Notes: generated by a model not told the origin, from the sequence alone. 12,627 nucleotides of DNA from an uncultured Oscillospiraceae bacterium (GCA_900556765.1 USQH01000034.1:1-12627), one strand, 5' to 3'; shown: positions 1-7,754, numbered from the stretch's first letter. Made by a program: numbers and translations.

Positions 1-393
1 TGGGACATCCGTTTCCAAAAGGAAGGCGCCGGTTATTATCTGCGTATTACTATCGACAAGCCTGACGGTGTCGGCATTGACGACTGCGAGGCGATGTCAC
101 GCGCTGTTGATCCCGCACTTGACGAGGCGGATCCGATCAGCTGCCAGTATTATCTGGAGGTATCGTCGCCCGGACTTGCGCGTCCGCTGACTCGCGAACA
201 GCATTACGCCTACGCACTCGGTCAGCCTGTCCGTGTGCATACCATACGCCCGATCGACGGACAGCGCGATTTTACAGGCACGCTCGTTTCGTATGACGAC
301 GGCATTACTGTAAGCATTGACGGCAATGAGCGTACGTTTGCAAAGGGCGAGATCGCAGGAGTCGTTCTTGCCGACGATAATGACCTGTTTTAA
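1..393 (+). CDS. rimP: Ribosome maturation factor RimP (5' end missing)
   Basis: RimP acts in the cytoplasm on the assembling 30S subunit. The window opens inside the gene: frame 1 is open from base 1 and gives 130 residues before the TAA at 391-393. The family is usually about 150-155 residues, so roughly 20-25 N-terminal residues lie outside. The hallmark 'EVSSPGLARPL' (close to the family's VSSPGxxRPL) is at visible residues 57-67, preceded by the alpha/beta N-terminal domain ('YYLRITIDKPDGVGIDDC') and followed by the small SH3-like C-terminal domain ('DFTGTLVSYDDGITVSIDG'). An ATG at 94 is internal to the N-terminal domain and is not the real start. It sits directly upstream of nusA, as in most bacteria, which supports the call. 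Confidence 0.95.
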   Translation, partial: WDIRFQKEGAGYYLRITIDKPDGVGIDDCEAMSRAVDPALDEADPISCQYYLEVSSPGLARPLTREQHYAYALGQPVRVHTIRPIDGQRDFTGTLVSYDDGITVSIDGNERTFAKGEIAGVVLADDNDLF

Positions 394-400
394 TAGTATA

Positions 401-421
401 AATTATTTATTGTAAATAATT
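401..421. repeat. AT-only perfect inverted repeat upstream of nusA
   Basis: The left arm AATTATTTA (401-409) and right arm TAAATAATT (413-421) are perfect 9-nt reverse complements around a TTG centre. It fills most of the 48-nt rimP-nusA gap and ends 2 nt before the nusA Shine-Dalgarno (424-429). With only A-T pairs and a 3-nt loop it would be a weak RNA hairpin. It is not a terminator, since it has no GC stem and no following U-tract. It could be a protein-binding palindrome or a translation-modulating hairpin, or simply reflect the AT-richness of the gap. Confidence 0.6.
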
Positions 422-441
422 CGAAAGGATTGATATAGAAA

Positions 442-1494
442 ATGAACAGCAATGAGTTTTTTGAGGCAATCTCCATAATGGAAAAGGAAAAGGGAATACC
501 TGCAAATTATCTTGCCGAAAAGATTGCAAGCGCAATAGTCGTTTCGGTGAAAAAGGATTATAACGGCAAGGACTGTGTTTTTTGCAATATTGACTGTGAA
601 AAACGCATTTTTGAAGTATGCGTACGCAAAATGGTAGTTGACGAGATCGAGGATCCGCAGACAGAGCTGCTGCTCGACGCCGCTCGCGAGATTGACAAAA
701 ATGCCGTTGTCGGCGAACCGGTCGAGATAAAACTCGACACCATGGATTTCGGCCGTATTGCCGCCCAGACGGCAAAGCACGTTATCCGTCAGGGTATTAA
801 GGACGCCGAGCGTGACCGTACCTATGCCGAGTTCCAGTCCAAGAATCAGGAGCTCGTTTCGGCAAAGGTCACCCGTATAAATCCGAGAACCGGCAGCGCT
901 ACCGTTGAAATCGGAACATCCGAGGCTGTTTTGCCGAAGTCTGAAATGCTGCCCGATGAAATAATCGAAGAGGGCGACACTATCAAGGTGTTTATCGTCG
1001 ATGTCCGCGAAAGCGAAAAAGGACCTAAGGCGATGATTTCCCGCACACATCCTGGACTTGTCCGCCGTATGTTTGAGCTTGAAGTACCCGAAATTTACGA
1101 CGGCACTATTGAGATCAAGTCGATCTCCCGTGAAGCCGGCTCTCGCACAAAGATCGCCGTTTATTCAAAAGATCCTAACGTTGACGCCGTCGGCTCGTGC
1201 ATCGGCCAGCGCGGTGCACGTATCTCCGATATTCTTGAGGAACTCAATCCTGAAAAAATTGACATTATCAAGTATTCCGACGATCCCGTCGAGTTTATTA
1301 AAGAAGCGCTGTCACCTGCAAAGGTGGTCGCCGTTGAGCTGGATGCCGACGGTCAGCGCGCCTGCCGTGCGACCGTTCCCGACGGTCAGCTTTCGCTTGC
1401 CATCGGCAACAAGGGCCAGAATGTACGCCTTGCAGCTCGCCTGACGGGATGGAAGATCGACATTCGTCCGGAGAGCGGCTTCTACGGCGAATGA
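442..1494 (+). CDS. nusA: Transcription termination/antitermination factor NusA
   Basis: NusA binds RNA polymerase and nascent RNA and modulates pausing, intrinsic termination and antitermination. The 350 residues show the expected order: an N-terminal polymerase-binding domain (about 1-130, including 'MDFGRIAAQTAKHVIRQGI' at 101-119), an S1 domain (about 135-200), KH1 with 'GSCIGQRGARI' at 251-261, and KH2 with 'AIGNKGQNVRLA' at 320-331. It stops just after KH2, so the C-terminal acidic repeats of enterobacterial NusA are absent, as is normal for Firmicutes (about 370 residues). The ATG at 442 is preceded by AAAGGA (424-429), 12 nt upstream. A 9+9 nt AT inverted repeat lies just before that site. 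It is followed 37 nt later by ylxR. Confidence 0.98.
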   Translation: MNSNEFFEAISIMEKEKGIPANYLAEKIASAIVVSVKKDYNGKDCVFCNIDCEKRIFEVCVRKMVVDEIEDPQTELLLDAAREIDKNAVVGEPVEIKLDTMDFGRIAAQTAKHVIRQGIKDAERDRTYAEFQSKNQELVSAKVTRINPRTGSATVEIGTSEAVLPKSEMLPDEIIEEGDTIKVFIVDVRESEKGPKAMISRTHPGLVRRMFELEVPEIYDGTIEIKSISREAGSRTKIAVYSKDPNVDAVGSCIGQRGARISDILEELNPEKIDIIKYSDDPVEFIKEALSPAKVVAVELDADGQRACRATVPDGQLSLAIGNKGQNVRLAARLTGWKIDIRPESGFYGE

Positions 1495-1531
1495 TCGGCA
1501 GCCGATAAAGTGTTTTTAAGGAGGCGCAGTC

Positions 1532-1801
1532 ATGCAGAAACGAAAACAGCCGATGAGAATGTGTACCGGCTGCGGTGAAATGAAGGAAAAGCGCGAGCTG
1601 ATCCGTGTGGTAAAATCGCCGGACGGTGAAATTTCTCTGGACAAGACGGGAAAGAAAAACGGACGCGGCGCATATATCTGTCCGAGCGCCGAATGTTTGA
1701 AAAAGGCGAGAAAAAATAAGCGCATCGACCGAGCCTTTGAGGTCGCCATACCGGCACAGATATATGACCGTATGGAGGAGGAAATTGCTGCCGATGAATA
1801 A
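1532..1801 (+). CDS. rnpM: YlxR/RnpM family RNA-binding protein (RNase P modulator)
   Basis: A small basic protein of 89 residues. Family signatures are 'MCTGCGEMKEKRELIRVV' near the N-terminus, 'GRGAYICPSAEC' in the middle and the basic stretch 'KKARKNKRIDRAF' after it. The Bacillus subtilis homologue has been described as a modulator of RNase P (hence RnpM); older annotation calls it YlxR or a predicted nucleic-acid-binding protein implicated in termination. The start is well supported by AAGGAGG at 1518-1524, 7 nt before the ATG. Its last 8 nt overlap the ylxQ start, so the pair is probably translationally coupled. Its place between nusA and ylxQ is the standard Firmicute arrangement. Function in this organism is inferred from the family. 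Confidence 0.94.
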   Translation: MQKRKQPMRMCTGCGEMKEKRELIRVVKSPDGEISLDKTGKKNGRGAYICPSAECLKKARKNKRIDRAFEVAIPAQIYDRMEEEIAADE

Positions 1802-2117
1802 GGTCTTATCAGTTTTGGGGCTTGCACGGCGTGCATCAAGGCTTGCCATCGGTTTTAACGAGAGCGACGCCGCGGCGAAGCGGCACAAAGCGTCACTCAT
1901 ATTGACATCAAACGATGTTTCGCCGAAAACCGCAAAGGAAGTACGTTTTATCGGTGAAAAATACGGCGTGCCGTACATTGCGCTCGACTGCCCAATGGAG
2001 CAGCTCAGCGCCGCGATAGGTATACGCGCCGGCGTTGTCGCCGTCACCGACAGAGGCTTTGCCGAAAAGGTCACTTCTCTGTGCAATATCGTAAGGAAGG
2101 ATGAATCAGCTATATGA
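1794..2117 (+). CDS. ylxQ: YlxQ, L7Ae/L30e-type RNA-binding protein
   Basis: A 107-residue L7Ae/L30e/S12e/Gadd45-family protein. Typical features are the N-terminal 'VLSVLGLARRASRLAIG', the central 'KASLILTSNDVSPKTAKEV' and 'AAIGIRAGVVAVTDRGFA' near the C-terminus. Members bind kink-turn RNA; the exact client of YlxQ is not established. The reading frame stays open upstream to an ATG at 1737, but I chose the ATG at 1794. The protein then begins at the family's usual N-terminus, it overlaps the ylxR stop by 8 nt, and GGAGGAGG (1774-1781) lies 12 nt upstream. The upstream extension would only be ylxR read in another frame. The stop overlaps the infB start by 4 nt (ATGA). Confidence 0.93.
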   Translation: MNKVLSVLGLARRASRLAIGFNESDAAAKRHKASLILTSNDVSPKTAKEVRFIGEKYGVPYIALDCPMEQLSAAIGIRAGVVAVTDRGFAEKVTSLCNIVRKDESAI

Positions 2118-4564
2118 TGATTAAATACAGGGTACACGAGGTCGCAAAGGATTTTGACGTTCCCAGCAAAGAAATAGTATCGCTGCTCGGCAATTTTTTC
2201 GAGGAGCCGAAAAAGAGCCAGACCGCTTTGGAAGAGAACGAGCTGGACATAATTTTCGACTATATGACACAAAATAATCAGGTGGAGTCATTCGACAGCT
2301 ACTTTGCCGCGGGTGAAGCAGCCCGCGAGGAGCGCCGCAAAGCGGAGGCCAAGGCAAAGGAAGAAAAGCTTGCCGAGCAGGCTCGTATCGCCGAGGAATT
2401 TGCAAAAATGGCAGCGGCGGCAAAGGCCGAAAAGGAAGGCAAAGCCGCTCCGTCGGCGGGCGACGGCAAAAAGAGCAGCGTTTCTGGTGCAAAAAGCGAA
2501 AAAGCGGCTCCGGCAGCACCGACCGGCGTAAAGCAGCCCATGCCGGAGAAGAAAAAGAAAGCTCCGTCGGTCGCACCCAACCGCGGCCCTGCGGAGGTTC
2601 GCCACGTCGATATGCACTCAGCATATGTCGAACTTGACCGCTACAATGAAAAATACGAGACGATTGCCCACGATAAGGGCGTCAACACTCAGACGCAGAA
2701 CCGTCAGCAGATAAAGAAGCGTCCGCAGCAGAGCTATCAGAAAAGAGGCCCGAAGCGCGAGACCGAGGCGGATAAACTGCGCCGCATTCAGCTTGAACGC
2801 ATTAAAAAGATGCCTATCAAGGTTACCATCGGCGATGAAATCACTGTCGGCGACCTTGCCGCAAAAATGAAAAAGACCGCTGCCGAGGTTATTAAACAGC
2901 TTATGAAGCTTGGCGTCATGGCTACCATAACTCAGACGATCGACTATGATACCGCAGAGCTTATCGCAACCGAAATGGGTGCAAAGGTCGAGCGCGAGGT
3001 CGTCGTTACTATCGAGGAACGTATTATGGACGATACCGAGGATACGTCCGAAAATCTTCGTCCGCGCAGCCCTGTCGTTTGCGTAATGGGTCACGTTGAC
3101 CACGGTAAAACGTCGCTGCTCGACGCTATCCGTGACAAAAACGTCACCGCTACCGAGGCCGGCGGTATCACTCAGCACATCGGTGCGTACCGCGTAAATC
3201 TTGACGGCCGTGAGATCACCTTCCTTGACACACCCGGACACGCGGCGTTCACGTCAATGCGCGCCCGCGGAGCCATGGCGACCGATATTGCCGTGCTGGT
3301 CGTCGCCGCCGATGACGGTATCATGCCGCAGACCATCGAGGCTATCAACCATGCGCGCGCCGCAAAGGTACAAATCATTGTTGCTATCAATAAAATGGAT
3401 AAACCCGGAGCCAATCCCGACCGCGTTAAGCAGCAGCTTACCGAGCAGAGCATCGTCCCCGAGGAATGGGGCGGCGACGTTATTTGCGTGCCCGTTTCGG
3501 CAAAAACGCACGAGGGTATTGATAACCTGCTCGAAAACATTCTGCTGGTCGCAGATGTTATGGAGCTTAAGGCAAATCCCGACCGCAGAGCGGGCGGCGT
3601 AGTTATCGAGGCTCGCCTTGACAAGGGCAGAGGCCCGATTGCGACCCTCCTCGTTCAAAAGGGAACACTGCACCACGGCGATATTATCGTTGCCGGTACG
3701 TCGGTCGGCCGTGTACGCGGAATGGTCGATGAAAACGGTAAAAAGATTACCGAAGCCGGTCCGTCGGTGCCTGTCGAAATAATCGGTCTTGCCGAAGTTC
3801 CGAGCGCAGGCGACGAGTTTGACGCCGTTTCCGATGAGCGTCTTGCCCGCGAACTGGTCGAACAGCGCAAGCAGAGCGCAAAAGAGGAAATCTGGAAGTC
3901 ACAGCAGAAGGTTACCCTCGACAATTTCTTTGATCAGTTCAGCGACGGCGACATCAAGGAGCTTAATATTATCGTTAAGGCTGATGTTCAGGGCTCGGTC
4001 GAGGCGGTTCGCCAGTCGCTTGAAAAACTCAGCAACGATGAAGTCCGTGTATCGGTCGTTCACGGTGGCGTCGGCGGTATCAACGAATCCGACGTTATGC
4101 TCGCCAATACGTCCAACGCTATCATTGTCGGATTTAACGTCCGCCCGGATGCAGGCGCAAAGGCGAACGCCGAACGTGACAATGTCGAGATACGCACATA
4201 CCGCGTGATTTACGACTGCATCGAGGAAATCGAATCGGCTATGAAGGGTATGCTTGCTCCCAAAAAACGCGAGGTCGTACTCGGTACGGTCGATGTCCGC
4301 CAGGTGTATAAGATATCCAATGTCGGCACGATTGCCGGCGCATACGTCACCGACGGCAAGGTCACACGCGCTTGCCAGATACGCGTTATCCGCGACGGCA
4401 TAGTCGTTGCCGAGGACGAGATTAAGTCGCTCAAGCGCTTTAAGGACGACGCCAAGGAGGTCGCACAGGGCTACGAGTGCGGTATCGGACTGGAAAAATT
4501 CAACGATATTAAGGAAGGCGATCGTTTCGAAGCCTTCATTATTGAGGAGTACAGAGAGGACTGA
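2114..4564 (+). CDS. infB: Translation initiation factor IF-2
   Basis: IF2 is the GTPase that brings fMet-tRNA to the 30S subunit and promotes 50S joining. The 816 residues contain an N-terminal IF2N module (about 2-55), a charged Ala/Lys/Glu-rich linker (about 60-230), a second IF2N module (about 234-292) and the G domain. There G1 is GHVDHGKT (326-333), the switch-I region GGITQHIG (350-357), G3 DTPGH (372-376), G4 NKMD (426-429) and G5 SAK (462-464). Beta-barrel domains and the fMet-tRNA-binding C2 domain follow, with 'GYECGIGLEKFNDIKEGDRF' near the end. The start is ATG 2114, overlapping the ylxQ stop; the adjacent ATG 2117 is nearly equivalent. AAGGAAGG at 2093-2100 is a plausible ribosome binding site. 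Confidence 0.98.
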   Translation: MMIKYRVHEVAKDFDVPSKEIVSLLGNFFEEPKKSQTALEENELDIIFDYMTQNNQVESFDSYFAAGEAAREERRKAEAKAKEEKLAEQARIAEEFAKMAAAAKAEKEGKAAPSAGDGKKSSVSGAKSEKAAPAAPTGVKQPMPEKKKKAPSVAPNRGPAEVRHVDMHSAYVELDRYNEKYETIAHDKGVNTQTQNRQQIKKRPQQSYQKRGPKRETEADKLRRIQLERIKKMPIKVTIGDEITVGDLAAKMKKTAAEVIKQLMKLGVMATITQTIDYDTAELIATEMGAKVEREVVVTIEERIMDDTEDTSENLRPRSPVVCVMGHVDHGKTSLLDAIRDKNVTATEAGGITQHIGAYRVNLDGREITFLDTPGHAAFTSMRARGAMATDIAVLVVAADDGIMPQTIEAINHARAAKVQIIVAINKMDKPGANPDRVKQQLTEQSIVPEEWGGDVICVPVSAKTHEGIDNLLENILLVADVMELKANPDRRAGGVVIEARLDKGRGPIATLLVQKGTLHHGDIIVAGTSVGRVRGMVDENGKKITEAGPSVPVEIIGLAEVPSAGDEFDAVSDERLARELVEQRKQSAKEEIWKSQQKVTLDNFFDQFSDGDIKELNIIVKADVQGSVEAVRQSLEKLSNDEVRVSVVHGGVGGINESDVMLANTSNAIIVGFNVRPDAGAKANAERDNVEIRTYRVIYDCIEEIESAMKGMLAPKKREVVLGTVDVRQVYKISNVGTIAGAYVTDGKVTRACQIRVIRDGIVVAEDEIKSLKRFKDDAKEVAQGYECGIGLEKFNDIKEGDRFEAFIIEEYRED

Positions 4565-4571
4565 GCCGTTT

Positions 4572-4931
4572 ATGGCAGGGTATAAAATCGACCGCATTTC
4601 GTCCGACTTTAAACGCGAAATGTCGGCAATAATCCGCGAGCTGAAGGATCCGCGTGTGTCGGGACTGATGCTGTCAGTCGTGCGTGCGGAGGTCACAAAC
4701 GATCTGTCGTACGCTAAGATATACGTTTGCGCTATGGAGGGAATCGACGCGGCGAAGCATGCTGTCGAGGGACTCAAAAGCGCACAGGGATACATTCGCC
4801 GCGAGCTTGGCAGCCGTCTTTCGATACGAAAGATACCTGAGCTGCGATTTATCGCCGACGATTCAATCGAATACAGTTCGAAGATCGCTCATATGATCGA
4901 CGAAATGAACGACGAGGTTAAACATGACTGA
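4572..4931 (+). CDS. rbfA: 30S ribosome-binding factor RbfA
   Basis: RbfA is a KH-like cold-shock/assembly factor that binds the 30S subunit and helps mature the 5' end of 16S rRNA. The 119-residue product has the family N-terminus 'YKIDRISSDFKREMSAIIR', the conserved 'LKDPRVSG', the region 'LKSAQGYIRRELGSRLSIRK' and 'IPELRFIADDSIEYSSKI'. The frame is open upstream to 4407, but that part is infB in another frame. The ATG at 4572, 7 nt after the infB stop, gives the normal RbfA N-terminus. AGAGAGGA at 4553-4560 inside the infB end can serve as ribosome binding site, 11 nt upstream. The final 8 nt overlap the start of nrnA. Confidence 0.97.
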   Translation: MAGYKIDRISSDFKREMSAIIRELKDPRVSGLMLSVVRAEVTNDLSYAKIYVCAMEGIDAAKHAVEGLKSAQGYIRRELGSRLSIRKIPELRFIADDSIEYSSKIAHMIDEMNDEVKHD

Positions 4932-5868
4932 TATTAAAAGTGTTGCCGATTATTTGCGCGGCAATGACCGCTTTTTGATACTGTCGCACGCGTCGCCCGA
5001 CGGAGACACCGTCGGGTCGGCGTTCGCGCTGTGTCACGCCTTGCACAAGCTGGGTAAGCTCGCGCGTGTCGAATGTGCCGACGAGATACCGGCGCGATAT
5101 GACTACATGACTAAACCGGTCGAGCGCCAGAGCTTTGACGAGAGCGTGATAGTCGCCGTTGATGTCGCCGATGTAAAATTGCTCGGTGCGCTCAACAGCG
5201 TTTACGGCGACAAGGTAGATCTTGCAGTTGACCATCACGGCTCTAACAAGAGCTACGCGCGAATGTCTTATGTTAACGCCGCCGCAGCAGCCAATTGTGA
5301 GAACATATTTGCAATAATAGAGCAGTTAGGTGTCGATATCGACACTGTTATTGCCGATAACATATACACTGGTCTTGCCACAGATACAGGCTGCTTTAAG
5401 TATCAAAATACCACGGCGGCGACGCACATTCTCGCCGCACGAATGATCGAGCTTGGCGCCGACTACGCCGAGATTAACCGAATAATGTTTGATACAAAAT
5501 CGATGGGCAGATTGCGCGTCGAGCGCGACGCTATCGACAGTATCGAAATGTACTTTGACGGCCGCTGCGCGTTGATGACCGTGACAGCTGAAATGCAGTC
5601 GATGACCACTCCCGACGAGCTGGAGGGAATAACTCCGATTCCGCGTCAGATCAGCGGAGTTGTTGTCGGAGTGACCCTTCGCGAAAAGGACGGCGGCAAA
5701 TATAAATGCTCCGTTCGCACGCACGAACCTATCGATGCATCGGCGATATGCGCGAGGCTCGGCGGCGGCGGACACAACCGTGCCGCAGGCTGCGAGATAA
5801 CCGGTGGTATTGCGGCGGCAAAAAAGGCGATGCTTGACGCTATCGCCGCCGAAATGGGTGTTTTATAA
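4924..5868 (+). CDS. nrnA: DHH/DHHA1 phosphoesterase, NrnA-like nano-RNase / pAp phosphatase
   Basis: NrnA-type enzymes degrade 2-5 nt RNA leftovers and may dephosphorylate 3'-phosphoadenosine 5'-phosphate; both use a two-metal site. The 314 residues carry all DHH motifs: 'SHASPDGDTVGSA' (21-33, with D26 and D28), 'VAVDVAD' (77-83, D80), the DHH triad at 103-105 followed by GSN, and 'LATDTGCFKY' (151-160, D154). The DHHA1 substrate-binding domain ends with the glycine-rich 'GGGGHNRAAG' at 280-289. The ATG at 4924 overlaps the rbfA stop by 8 nt and the stop overlaps truB by 1 nt, so it is embedded in the operon. The position between rbfA and truB is common in Clostridia. Exact substrate preference (nano-RNA, pAp or cyclic dinucleotide products) cannot be read from the sequence. 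Confidence 0.92.
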   Translation: MTDIKSVADYLRGNDRFLILSHASPDGDTVGSAFALCHALHKLGKLARVECADEIPARYDYMTKPVERQSFDESVIVAVDVADVKLLGALNSVYGDKVDLAVDHHGSNKSYARMSYVNAAAAANCENIFAIIEQLGVDIDTVIADNIYTGLATDTGCFKYQNTTAATHILAARMIELGADYAEINRIMFDTKSMGRLRVERDAIDSIEMYFDGRCALMTVTAEMQSMTTPDELEGITPIPRQISGVVVGVTLREKDGGKYKCSVRTHEPIDASAICARLGGGGHNRAAGCEITGGIAAAKKAMLDAIAAEMGVL

Positions 5869-6746
5869 TGCAGGGATTGATATTACTTGATAAACCGGCC
5901 GAAATGACTTCATTTTCGGCCGTTTCGGCTATTAAGCGCATTTTCGGAGAAAAGCGGGTCGGTCATACGGGCACACTTGATCCGATGGCAACAGGCGTAC
6001 TGCCGATACTGCTCGGCAGAGCAACCCGTCTGTGCGACCTGATGCTCCACGCCGACAAAAGATATACGGCGGAGCTGTTGTTCGGAGTTACGACCGATAC
6101 TCTTGATATTACCGGAAATGTCCTCACCGATGCCGAATGTGATGTTTCGCTTCCCGATGTCGAAAACGTCTGCAACGCATTTCGAGGCAGTATAATGCAG
6201 ACGCCGCCCATGTATTCCGCCCTCAAAAAGGACGGACAAAGGCTGTATGATCTTGCGCGGCAGGGAATAGAGGTCGAACGGACACCGCGAGAGGTTTACA
6301 TAAAACAGCTAAATATAATCGGACAAACGGACAAAAACCGTTTTACAATTGATGTTTTATGCTCAAAGGGAACCTATATTCGCTCGCTTGCCGATGATAT
6401 AGGCAGAAAGCTCGGTGTCGGAGCGGTGCTTACATCTTTGCGTCGCACGCAGACCGCAGGCTATACAGCGGATATGTGCGTTACGCTTGACCGTCTCCGC
6501 GAGAATCCGACAGCTTATCTGATGCCTGCCGACTCGGTTGTCGCGTATTGTCCGAGGACGACGGTAAGTGAGGGTCAGGCACGCCGCTTTTTGAACGGCG
6601 GTGAGCTGTTTTGCGACCGCCTGACGGTAGACGGCGCCGCTGCGGACGGCGATATGGTGCGTGTTTATTCGCCCGACGGCACGTTTATCGGACTTGGACT
6701 TATAAGCGGCGAGTTTATGAAGGTTAAGTGTATTATCACGGAGTGA
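5868..6746 (+). CDS. truB: tRNA pseudouridine(55) synthase TruB
   Basis: TruB isomerises U55 in the T-loop of tRNAs to pseudouridine. The 292-residue protein has the catalytic motif 'GHTGTLDPMATGVLPI' at 32-47 with nucleophile Asp38. It also has 'KRYTAELLFGVTTDTLD' (64-80, Tyr66), 'QTPPMYSALKKDGQRLYDLA' (111-130) and 'CSKGTYIRSLADDIG' (165-179); a C-terminal PUA-like RNA-binding region follows from about 230. The start codon shares one base with the nrnA stop (TAATG) and has only a weak upstream G-rich element, so initiation probably depends on ribosomes finishing nrnA. ribF begins 7 nt after the stop. Length and motifs are normal for the family. Confidence 0.97.
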   Translation: MQGLILLDKPAEMTSFSAVSAIKRIFGEKRVGHTGTLDPMATGVLPILLGRATRLCDLMLHADKRYTAELLFGVTTDTLDITGNVLTDAECDVSLPDVENVCNAFRGSIMQTPPMYSALKKDGQRLYDLARQGIEVERTPREVYIKQLNIIGQTDKNRFTIDVLCSKGTYIRSLADDIGRKLGVGAVLTSLRRTQTAGYTADMCVTLDRLRENPTAYLMPADSVVAYCPRTTVSEGQARRFLNGGELFCDRLTVDGAAADGDMVRVYSPDGTFIGLGLISGEFMKVKCIITE

Positions 6747-6753
6747 GGAAAGA

Positions 6754-7632
6754 ATGAAGGTAGTATTTGAGTTGCCTTTTTTCGAGAGCGGCTGCGCGGC
6801 GGCTCTCGGCACATTTGACGGCGTTCATCTCGGCCACCGTCAGGTTATTTCTGCCGTAACCGACTGCGGATATGTCCCCGTCGTCGTGATGATATTGCAG
6901 GGCGACAGAAAAAAACGCATTTTTTCGGACGAGCTTAATATTAAATATATTGAGCGACTGGGCGTTGATACGGTCGTGTGCCTTTCGCTCGATGATATTC
7001 GCGATATGTCTGCTGAAAGCTATATTTCAATGCTTTACGAGCGTATGAATATCAAAAGATTTGCCTGCGGATGTGATCACCGTTTCGGTAAAAATGCTGA
7101 CGGTTCGTCGTCGCTGATAGCCGATTTTGCAAATGAACACGGCGTTGAATTTATCTCCGTCGGAGAAGTCAAAATCGACGGCGTTCCCGTCTCGTCAACT
7201 GCTGTCCGCTCGCTTATTGCAAACGGTGATATGCCGTCTGCGCGGAAAATGCTCGGACATGACTATGAACTGGATTTTGAGGTCGTGCACGGCGACGCCC
7301 GCGGACGAAAAATGGGCTTTCCGACCGTAAATCAGGTATATCCCGACGGTTTTGTGCTGCCGAAATTCGGCGTTTACGCTTCATCAGTTACTGTTGGTGA
7401 AAAACGCATGGCTGCAGTTACGAATGTAGGAGTACGCCCGACCTTTCTGACCGATCGCCCTCTTGCCGAAACGCATATTATAGGTTATTCGGGTGACCTT
7501 TACGGCAAAAAGCCGTCTGTTTCGCTGAATGAGTTTTTACGCGAAGAACATCGGTTTGATTCCTTAGAAGAACTGTGCGCGGCGATAGACGCCGATAAAA
7601 ACAGAAGCATTAAAGTATTTGAAAAAACGTAA
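6754..7632 (+). CDS. ribF: Bifunctional riboflavin kinase/FAD synthetase RibF
   Basis: RibF phosphorylates riboflavin to FMN (C-terminal module) and adenylylates FMN to FAD (N-terminal module). In the 292 residues the adenylyltransferase shows 'GTFDGVHLGHR' (19-29), 'CGCDHRFGKNADG' (105-117) and 'VSSTAVRSLI' (146-155). The kinase shows 'HGDARGRKMGFPTVN' (179-193, keeping the Pro-Thr-x-Asn core), 'TNVGVRPTF' (223-231) and the catalytic Glu239 in 'ETHII', then 'DLYG' and 'FLREEHRFDSLEEL'. The stretch where relatives have a TFxPHP-like segment reads 'VVVMILQGDRKKRIF' (43-57) and is shorter and divergent, so FAD synthetase strength is uncertain. GAGG at 6745-6748, overlapping the truB stop, is the likely ribosome binding site. 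It is the last gene of the conserved operon; rpsO does not follow. Confidence 0.94.
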   Translation: MKVVFELPFFESGCAAALGTFDGVHLGHRQVISAVTDCGYVPVVVMILQGDRKKRIFSDELNIKYIERLGVDTVVCLSLDDIRDMSAESYISMLYERMNIKRFACGCDHRFGKNADGSSSLIADFANEHGVEFISVGEVKIDGVPVSSTAVRSLIANGDMPSARKMLGHDYELDFEVVHGDARGRKMGFPTVNQVYPDGFVLPKFGVYASSVTVGEKRMAAVTNVGVRPTFLTDRPLAETHIIGYSGDLYGKKPSVSLNEFLREEHRFDSLEELCAAIDADKNRSIKVFEKT

Positions 7633-7725
7633 GAACATGCATAAATTTTTGATTTGTTTACAGTTTGTTTTTATATTGTGTGCGAAATAACGATAATAAC
7701 TAAAAATTTCGTACATTTCAGATAA

Positions 7726-7754
7726 TTGTAATTTTTTGCAGTTTATTTTATAAT
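7726..7754 (+). promoter_or_regulatory. Sigma-A-type promoter for the MoxR-DUF58-transglutaminase unit
   Basis: A -35-like TTGTAA (7726-7731) and a perfect -10 TATAAT (7749-7754) are separated by exactly 17 bp in an AT-rich gap of 173 bp between ribF and the MoxR gene. Transcription would start near 7761, leaving about 45 nt of leader with a ribosome binding site GGAAGTGAG (7788-7796) before the ATG at 7806. I saw no GC-rich stem with a U-tract after ribF in this gap, so read-through from the upstream operon is also possible. The rest of the gap shows nothing else that I can support. Confidence 0.65.

Noticed and set aside
403..1050. Long open frame on the minus strand opposite nusA (215 codons)
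   Set aside because: It lies wholly within the gap and coding region of a clear nusA, has no recognisable domain, and arises from the codon pattern of the sense gene.
1494..1506. Inverted repeat ATCGGC-A-GCCGAT at the nusA stop, followed by a T run (1512-1517)
   Set aside because: The centre is one base, so only about 4 bp with a 5-nt loop could form, and it is inside an operon with ylxR directly after. Too weak for a terminator call.
1298..2272. Minus-strand open frame of 324 codons across the end of nusA, ylxR, ylxQ and the start of infB
   Set aside because: It spans several confirmed + strand genes and reads as Cys/Arg/Phe-rich low-quality sequence with no family signature.
3899..4795. 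Minus-strand open frame of 298 codons opposite the infB end and rbfA
   Set aside because: It is antisense to conserved domains of IF2 and RbfA, with no ribosome binding site or family motif.
7681..7712. Imperfect inverted repeat TGCGAAAT ... ATTTCGTA after ribF
   Set aside because: It is a short AT-rich stem with a long loop, one G-U pair and no following U-tract, so it does not qualify as a terminator or operator.
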